Positions 58,970-64,000 of a DNA stretch of 64,000 nt are shown here, one piece after another. The notes below the pieces were generated by a model. That model searched no databases, had not been told where the DNA came from, and worked only from the letters and a program-made list of their open reading frames with translations. Origin of the DNA: Nitrosococcus watsonii C-113 (GTDB lineage: Bacteria; Pseudomonadota; Gammaproteobacteria; Nitrosococcales; Nitrosococcaceae); NCBI RefSeq assembly GCF_000143085.1, contig NC_014315.1, forward strand, positions 2,448,001 through 2,512,000. The letters run 5' to 3'. Both the position numbers and the translations under genes were made by a program. Numbering within the stretch: position 1 is the stretch's first letter; the number at the start of each line of letters is the position of its first letter.

Positions 58970-61648
58970 GTGTCAAATCTTACTGGAAATATTCGCCCCG
59001 ACCCCACGTTATTTGAGCCCGCTGCTTTTGCAAAGTGGATTGATACCAGCGAGACTCCCTTACTTCTACTGCGCTCCTTCCTTAAAGAGGGAATCGAAAA
59101 TCTCAAACAGCGTTTTCTCACAGGGACTCCAGCCACTGAGTTGCTACCACTCCACGCCTGGCTGGTAGATCAGATTCTCGTTCAAGCTTGTCGCCTCCAT
59201 ACTAAAAAATACCCTGAACGGGTCGCATTGATTGCTGTGGGAGGCTATGGAAGAGGCACCCTGCACCCCTACTCTGATATCGATATCCTCCTATTACTGA
59301 CAGAAGAGACTGACTCTATTCTACAAAATTCCATCGGCCATTTTATTTCTTTCTTATGGGACACTGGCTTAGAGATGGGGCACAGTGTACGTACGGTAGC
59401 AGAATGCCAACAAGCAGCTCGCAGTGATCTCTCGTTTATGACGAGTTTGATGGAAGCTCGCTTACTTTTTGGGCCCGAACTTCTATTTAGAAATTTACAG
59501 GCAGCCATCGCCCCAGAGGAAATCTGGAATAGCCGCCAATTCTTCCTTGCCAAGCAAGCTGAGCAAATAAAACGCCATCATAAATACCACGATACCGCCT
59601 ACAATCTTGAGCCCAATCTCAAAGAAGGCCCCGGCGGACTGCGCGACATTCAGATGATCCAGTGGGTATCAAAACGGTATTTCAATACCTGGTCCTTCGA
59701 TAGTCTCTTACAACAAGGTTTTTTGACCGTATCGGAACGAAAAGAATTGCTATCAAGCCAAAGCTTTCTTTGGCAACTCCGTTATGGTCTACACACTTTA
59801 ACGGGCCGCAGAGAGGATCGCCTCTTATTCGACCATCAAACCGCCCTTGCTAAACAACTAGATTACCACGATCAAGGCCCCCACTTAGCCGTGGAACAAC
59901 TCATGAAGGATTATTACCGAACTGCTGAAAACACCGGGCGACTTAATGAAATGCTCCTGCAACTACTCGAGGAAAGGATTCTGCTAGTTGACGCGAAAGT
60001 TCATGTTCACCCTATTAACGAGCGTTTTCAGACCCGCAATGGATTTCTGGAAGTCACCCATGCTAGCGTATTCAAACATACCCCTTCTGCCCTCCTGGAA
60101 GTTTTTCTATTGTTCCAGCAACATCCTGAAATCAAGGGAGTGCGAGCCTCGACCATCCGCCTTATTCGGGAACATCGCTATCTTATCGACGACAACTTCC
60201 GGGCAAATTCATTTAACCGGGCTCTGTTTATGGAAATCATGCGCCAACCTCGGGGCATTGCTCGCGAACTCCGGCGCATGAACAAATACGGCATACTCGG
60301 CGCCTATCTACCTGCCTTTGGCAAAATCGTGGGGCAAATGCAATATGACATGTTCCATGTTTATACGGTTGATGAGCACACTTTATTTCTGATCCGTAAT
60401 CTCCGGCGCTTTGCCCTTCCGAAATATGCCCAGGAACTGCCCTTGTGCTCGGAGATTTTTCAACGAATTTCTAAGCCCTCGCTACTCTATCTGGCCGGCC
60501 TTTTCCATGATATTGCCAAAGGGCGCGGCGGTGATCATAGCAAGCTCGGAGCCAAGGACGCCCTGAAATTTTGTCTCTATCACGGCCTCAGCCGCGATGA
60601 TTCCCGCCTTGTTGCCTGGTTAGTGTCCCATCACCTGCTAATGTCCATGACGGCGCAACGGCGCGACATTAACGATCCGAAAGTGATTCAACGCTTTGCT
60701 AGGGAAGTTGGTGATGAAAAACGCCTAAATTATCTCTATTTGCTGACGGTGGCCGATATTCGCGCGACTAATCCTAATCTCTGGAATAGTTGGAAGGATG
60801 CTCTATTAAATAAGCTTTACACGGCTACCCAGCAAGCCTTGCGGCAAGGTTTAGAATATCCTGTTGACAAAAATGAACATATTCGCGATATCCAAAATGA
60901 AGCGCGGCAAGCATTATTAAAAGACGGTTGGAATGGCCAAAAGCTCGATACCCTTTGGAATCAAATTGATGCGGATTATTTCCTGCGCCATACGCCCGAT
61001 GAAATCCGCTGGCACATCAAGGCCCTTGCCCAAAAAGAACCCCATGACGGCGCGCCGCGAATTTTAGTACGCACCCACAATCGTGAGCCTGGAACCATGG
61101 AAGTGTTTATCTATGCCAGAGCCCACGCGCTAATCTTTACCGTCACCACAAGAACCATGGCCCAGCTTGATCTGGATGTTTTGGACGCCCGGATTATCAC
61201 GACCGATCATGGCTTCGTCTTGGAAAGCTTTGTTGTCCGTGAGGCAGCCACCATCCGAGCTGAAGCGGATCTTGAATTTCGCTTACAAGAGATTCAAGAG
61301 ATTTTAACCCAGCGGCTAACCGAACCTGACCGAGTTCCGCCTTACCGCCCAGGGTTTATACCGCGAAAATTAAAGCTGTTTCAATTTCCTACTAGCATTA
61401 CTTTTACCAAGGATCGTCGTAATCGCTGCACCGTGATGGAATTAACGACCAATAATTGGCCCGGATTGCTTTCCCGAGTATGCCGAGCCTTGGCTAGCTG
61501 CCAAGTGCGGTTGGTCAATGCCAAAATCACGACCCTAGGTACGCAAGTAGTAGATGTCTTTTTTATTTGCAACCAACAAGACCATCCCCTAACCCCAGAG
61601 CAACAACAGCAGTTAAAGGAAGCAATTTATACTTATCTAAAACACTAA
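58970..61648 (+). CDS. glnD: PII uridylyltransferase/uridylyl-removing enzyme GlnD
   Basis: GlnD senses glutamine and adds or removes UMP on PII. The order is nucleotidyltransferase (GGYGRGTLHPYSDIDILLL with the catalytic Asp pair, near residue 90), linker (GPGGLRDIQMIQW), HD phosphohydrolase (GLFHDIAKGRGGDHS), and two C-terminal ACT domains (near 715 and 825). Its 892 residues equal the usual size. The start is GTG, 21 bases after map, with no clear ribosome site. A perfect hairpin follows the stop. Confidence 0.95.
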   Translation: MSNLTGNIRPDPTLFEPAAFAKWIDTSETPLLLLRSFLKEGIENLKQRFLTGTPATELLPLHAWLVDQILVQACRLHTKKYPERVALIAVGGYGRGTLHPYSDIDILLLLTEETDSILQNSIGHFISFLWDTGLEMGHSVRTVAECQQAARSDLSFMTSLMEARLLFGPELLFRNLQAAIAPEEIWNSRQFFLAKQAEQIKRHHKYHDTAYNLEPNLKEGPGGLRDIQMIQWVSKRYFNTWSFDSLLQQGFLTVSERKELLSSQSFLWQLRYGLHTLTGRREDRLLFDHQTALAKQLDYHDQGPHLAVEQLMKDYYRTAENTGRLNEMLLQLLEERILLVDAKVHVHPINERFQTRNGFLEVTHASVFKHTPSALLEVFLLFQQHPEIKGVRASTIRLIREHRYLIDDNFRANSFNRALFMEIMRQPRGIARELRRMNKYGILGAYLPAFGKIVGQMQYDMFHVYTVDEHTLFLIRNLRRFALPKYAQELPLCSEIFQRISKPSLLYLAGLFHDIAKGRGGDHSKLGAKDALKFCLYHGLSRDDSRLVAWLVSHHLLMSMTAQRRDINDPKVIQRFAREVGDEKRLNYLYLLTVADIRATNPNLWNSWKDALLNKLYTATQQALRQGLEYPVDKNEHIRDIQNEARQALLKDGWNGQKLDTLWNQIDADYFLRHTPDEIRWHIKALAQKEPHDGAPRILVRTHNREPGTMEVFIYARAHALIFTVTTRTMAQLDLDVLDARIITTDHGFVLESFVVREAATIRAEADLEFRLQEIQEILTQRLTEPDRVPPYRPGFIPRKLKLFQFPTSITFTKDRRNRCTVMELTTNNWPGLLSRVCRALASCQVRLVNAKITTLGTQVVDVFFICNQQDHPLTPEQQQQLKEAIYTYLKH

Positions 61649-61679
61649 TAGGATAAAATCAGTCTAAAGTTTATCCTAT
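61648..61679. terminator. Bidirectional terminator between glnD and pgpA
   Basis: ATAGGATAAA (61648-61657) pairs exactly with TTTATCCTAT (61670-61679) around a twelve-base loop. It starts at the last base of the glnD stop and runs into the pgpA stop, so one structure can serve both convergent genes. Confidence 0.65.
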
Positions 61680-62162
61680 CCATACCTCGAAGCCCGCGAG
61701 TACGAGAGCAGCAAAAATACCCGCCACTACATCATCCAGCATAATTCCTAGCCCTCCTGATACACGACGATCCAACACTCGAATAGGCCAAGGTTTCCAA
61801 ATATCAAACAAACGAAAAAGAATAAACCCGCCTAGTACCCATCCCCAACCAGAAGGTGCCGCTATCATGGTTACCAAAAAACCTACGAACTCATCCCAAA
61901 CAACCCCTGCAGGGTCTTTAATTTCTAGATCCCTGGCGGTCACATGGCAAACCCAAATACCTATTAAAAACAACACCAGCACTAATAGCACATAGTTAAA
62001 CAGAGGCCAATCTTGAATCCACCAATAAAAAGGCAGTGCTGGTAAGGTTCCGAAGGTGCCCGGGGCACGGGAAGCTAAGCCAGAACCAAAGCCAAAAGCA
62101 AGCAAATAGATAGGATTTGCCAGCAACTGGCGCCAGCTAATTTTTGCAATATCTTGAGCCAT
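61671..62162 (-). CDS. pgpA: Phosphatidylglycerophosphatase A
   Basis: PgpA removes phosphate from phosphatidylglycerophosphate in the inner membrane. The 163-residue protein has FGSGLASRAPGTFGTLPALP, DPAGVVWDEFVGFLVT, and DDVVAGIFAALVL, plus about four membrane helices. I start at ATG 62162, two bases after the thiL stop; the longer frame (to 62225) lies in thiL. The order nusB-thiL-pgpA is standard. Confidence 0.95.
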   Translation of the reverse strand: MAQDIAKISWRQLLANPIYLLAFGFGSGLASRAPGTFGTLPALPFYWWIQDWPLFNYVLLVLVLFLIGIWVCHVTARDLEIKDPAGVVWDEFVGFLVTMIAAPSGWGWVLGGFILFRLFDIWKPWPIRVLDRRVSGGLGIMLDDVVAGIFAALVLAGFEVWIG

Positions 62163-62164
62163 GA

Positions 62165-63124
62165 TTAAAAGTGACGATAACCCTGCTGCTGGGGAATAAA
62201 TGAAGCTCCATTCTGGCGGCGGCAACGGAAACCCGGCTCCTCTTCAATCGTTCCAATCAAGGCGCAAGGACAATCCAGCGCTGAGAGCACCGCCCGTATC
62301 CGGTCACGGTACTTGGCAGGCACAGTTACACACAATTCGTAGTCATCGCCTGCGGTTAGCGCCAAAGCCCACGCCTGATCTAGCTCAACAGAAGCACGAA
62401 GGGACTCTGAAAGCGGCAAAGCCTCTACTTCAACTGCCGCACCAACACCGCTGCCTTTCAGGATATGCCCCAAATCTGCTGCGAGACCATCCGAGATATC
62501 GATAGCAGCATGGGCGAAAGGACGAATTGCCAAGGCTTCACGCACCCGAGGCTGCGGCCAATCCAGACGATGCTCAACACAGCACAAAGTCTCCTGAGAT
62601 AATGGGAGTCCTTCTAATCGCGCTCGAAGGGCAAGGCCAGAATCACCCAAGGTTCCCGTTACGTAAATGCCATCACCAGGACGTGCTCCATCACGCCTCA
62701 GAGCTTTGCCCCGAGGCACAAAACCATGCAACTGCATCGTGACCGCCAACGGTCCCCGGGTAGTATCCCCCCCTACCAATTGCACGCCGTAGCTTCTGGC
62801 AAGCCTACTTAACCCCTGCGTAAATTCAACCAGCCAAGCTCTGTCCACCTCTGGCAAAGTCAACGCCAAGGTCGCCCAGGCTGGTTCTGCCCCCATAGCA
62901 GCAAGATCACTCAACCCTACCGCCAGCGCTTTGTGCCCCAAGGCGGCGGGATCTGCCTCGGCAGTAAAATGCACGCCGACCACTAACGTATCCATAGAAA
63001 CCGCTAATTCACAACCTGAGGGGACAGTCATCAAAGCGCAATCGTCACCCACCGCCAGCACAACATCTTCCCGCTTCTGGGTACAATCTGCAAAAAATTC
63101 TTCAATCAGGGAGAACTCATTCAC
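62165..63124 (-). CDS. thiL: Thiamine-monophosphate kinase
   Basis: ThiL phosphorylates thiamine monophosphate to the active diphosphate. The PurM/AIR-synthase-like fold is shown by LAVGDDCALM, SMDTLVVGVHF, LVGGDTTRGP, AIDISDGLAADLGHILKGSG and LTAGDDYELCVTVP. The 319-residue frame starts with GTG; no strong ribosome site is seen. It is 57 bases after nusB. Confidence 0.95.
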   Translation of the reverse strand: MNEFSLIEEFFADCTQKREDVVLAVGDDCALMTVPSGCELAVSMDTLVVGVHFTAEADPAALGHKALAVGLSDLAAMGAEPAWATLALTLPEVDRAWLVEFTQGLSRLARSYGVQLVGGDTTRGPLAVTMQLHGFVPRGKALRRDGARPGDGIYVTGTLGDSGLALRARLEGLPLSQETLCCVEHRLDWPQPRVREALAIRPFAHAAIDISDGLAADLGHILKGSGVGAAVEVEALPLSESLRASVELDQAWALALTAGDDYELCVTVPAKYRDRIRAVLSALDCPCALIGTIEEEPGFRCRRQNGASFIPQQQGYRHF

Positions 63125-63181
63125 ATTTTAAAGCGCTCAGAAGGGCTAGGTGGTACCAGGATCATGTCATCAAGCTCGCTG

Positions 63182-63628
63182 CTAAGTCTGCAACCGCCGT
63201 CTAAGAGCTCGGGACCGAAACTCGGTAGCACGGACTTTTTGAGCCACCTTATCGAGAATGCCGTTGACATAGCGATGGCCATGCTCGGCGCCAAAGCGCT
63301 TAGCCAACTCAATGGCTTCATTTAACACAACCCGATAGGGAATCTCAGGACGACAAAGCAATTCAAATGCCCCTATTCTCAGAATGGCGCATTCCACCGG
63401 GTCAATTTCATGAATAGGCCGATCTAAAAAGGGTCCAAGACACTCATCTAGTTCCCATTGGCGCTGGGGTACTCCCTGCAACAATGCCTGAAAATAGGCG
63501 TGATCAATGCCCCGTATATCTTGAACAATGAATTCAATATCGATTTTATCGACATCCTGCCCCGTCAACTGCCACTGATAAAGTCCCTGCAAAGCAGCCG
63601 TGCGGGCCTTCGAGCGACGATTACTCAC
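63182..63628 (-). CDS. nusB: Transcription antitermination factor NusB
   Basis: NusB works with S10 in antitermination of rRNA transcription. The all-helical 148-residue protein has [18 protein letters not shown], the [23 protein letters not shown]-like core (here starting LDRPIHEID), [32 protein letters not shown]. The GTG start overlaps the ribH stop by four bases (GTGA), as is usual for ribH-nusB. Confidence 0.96.
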   Translation of the reverse strand: MSNRRSKARTAALQGLYQWQLTGQDVDKIDIEFIVQDIRGIDHAYFQALLQGVPQRQWELDECLGPFLDRPIHEIDPVECAILRIGAFELLCRPEIPYRVVLNEAIELAKRFGAEHGHRYVNGILDKVAQKVRATEFRSRALRRRLQT

Positions 63629-64000
63629 GCTATCTCGCCTTTGGCGCTATGAATTTGCCGCAATACGCCAACCATCTCAATCACAGAAAGGGCAGCCTCT
63701 ACCCCTTTATTTCCGGCTTTAGTGCCCGCCCGCTCTATAGCTTGTTCAATAGTATCCACCGTCAACACACCAAAACCAATGGGTAAGCCATGCTGCAATG
63801 AAATCAACCCCAACCCCTTGCTGCATTCCCCGGCGACATAATCAAAGTGGGGGGTTGCGCCCCGGATAACCGTCCCCAAAGCCACTAAAGCATCAAAGCC
63901 ACCTTGCTGCGCCATAGCTTGAATTGCCAACGGCAACTCAAATGCGCCAGGAACGCGAACGATCTCAATGTCCTTGGAAGCAACCCCATGGCGAAGCAAA
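63625..64000 (-). CDS. ribH: 6,7-dimethyl-8-ribityllumazine synthase, 5' end cut by window
   Basis: RibH makes the riboflavin precursor lumazine. The visible 125 codons include [37 protein letters not shown] with the catalytic His, and [20 protein letters not shown]. About 30 N-terminal residues lie beyond the window; the frame is open to base 64000. Its stop overlaps the nusB start. Confidence 0.95.
   Translation of the reverse strand, partial: LLRHGVASKDIEIVRVPGAFELPLAIQAMAQQGGFDALVALGTVIRGATPHFDYVAGECSKGLGLISLQHGLPIGFGVLTVDTIEQAIERAGTKAGNKGVEAALSVIEMVGVLRQIHSAKGEIA

Overview
This is a chromosomal segment of a Gram-negative bacterium, almost certainly a gammaproteobacterium. The evidence is LPS genes (kdsA, lpxA), Bam-pathway genes (bamA, bamB, skp), ftsB, and the classic gammaproteobacterial clusters ispD-ispF-truD, pyrG-kdsA-eno, rpsB-tsf-pyrH-frr and map-glnD. 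A PomA/PomB-type (sodium) motor pair suggests a marine or halophilic lifestyle. The gene mix and the middling G+C resemble Chromatiales such as Nitrosococcus; that placement is inference and cannot be proven from the window. I see no tRNA, rRNA, insertion sequence, prophage or CRISPR array.

Layout. 1-1095: the 3' part of a CbiX-like chelatase gene, plus strand. 1326-14861: an eleven-gene minus-strand run (dnaE, a response-regulator diguanylate cyclase, accA, tilS, pyrG, kdsA, eno, ftsB, ispD, ispF, truD) covering replication, CTP, KDO, fatty-acid and isoprenoid supply. 15151-24858: a small Gly/His-tailed lipoprotein gene, glycolate oxidase glcE and glcF separated by sohB and a PLP lyase, a BtuF-BtuD-BtuC-type importer, a DUF427 protein, ferredoxin-NADP reductase and a tiny membrane protein. 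25154-28892: a YqeC-like protein, pomA-pomB, an unknown 83-aa protein and a secreted cupin. 28933-34259: glgE followed by a treS-maltokinase fusion, the core of the GlgE alpha-glucan pathway. 34736-35596: a secreted glutaminyl cyclase. 36218-41780: a fatty-acid degradation operon (thiolase, FadJ-like, acyl-CoA ligase, thioesterase).

41792-57953: a long minus-strand envelope and translation region. In transcription order it reads rpsB, tsf, pyrH, frr, uppS, cdsA, dxr, rseP, bamA, skp, fabZ, lpxA, yfgM, bamB, der, then an OmpA-family lipoprotein. It joins the usual rpsB-lpxA cluster to the yfgM-bamB-der cluster, and lacks lpxD and lpxB at their usual places. 58181-61648: map and glnD, plus strand. 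61671-64000: ribH (cut by the window edge), nusB, thiL and pgpA, minus strand.

Most of the window is well-understood core genome. The parts most worth a second look are the GlgE module, the rearranged envelope operon missing lpxD, the diguanylate cyclase inserted beside accA, the structured non-coding stretches at 1096-1325 and 15740-15830, the inverted repeats before the fatty-acid operon, and several orphan genes of unknown function. I did not find a convincing wholly new system. Many start codons were moved inward from the longest open frame on the basis of family alignment, ribosome binding sites or 1-8 base overlaps with the upstream gene; each case is explained in its entry.
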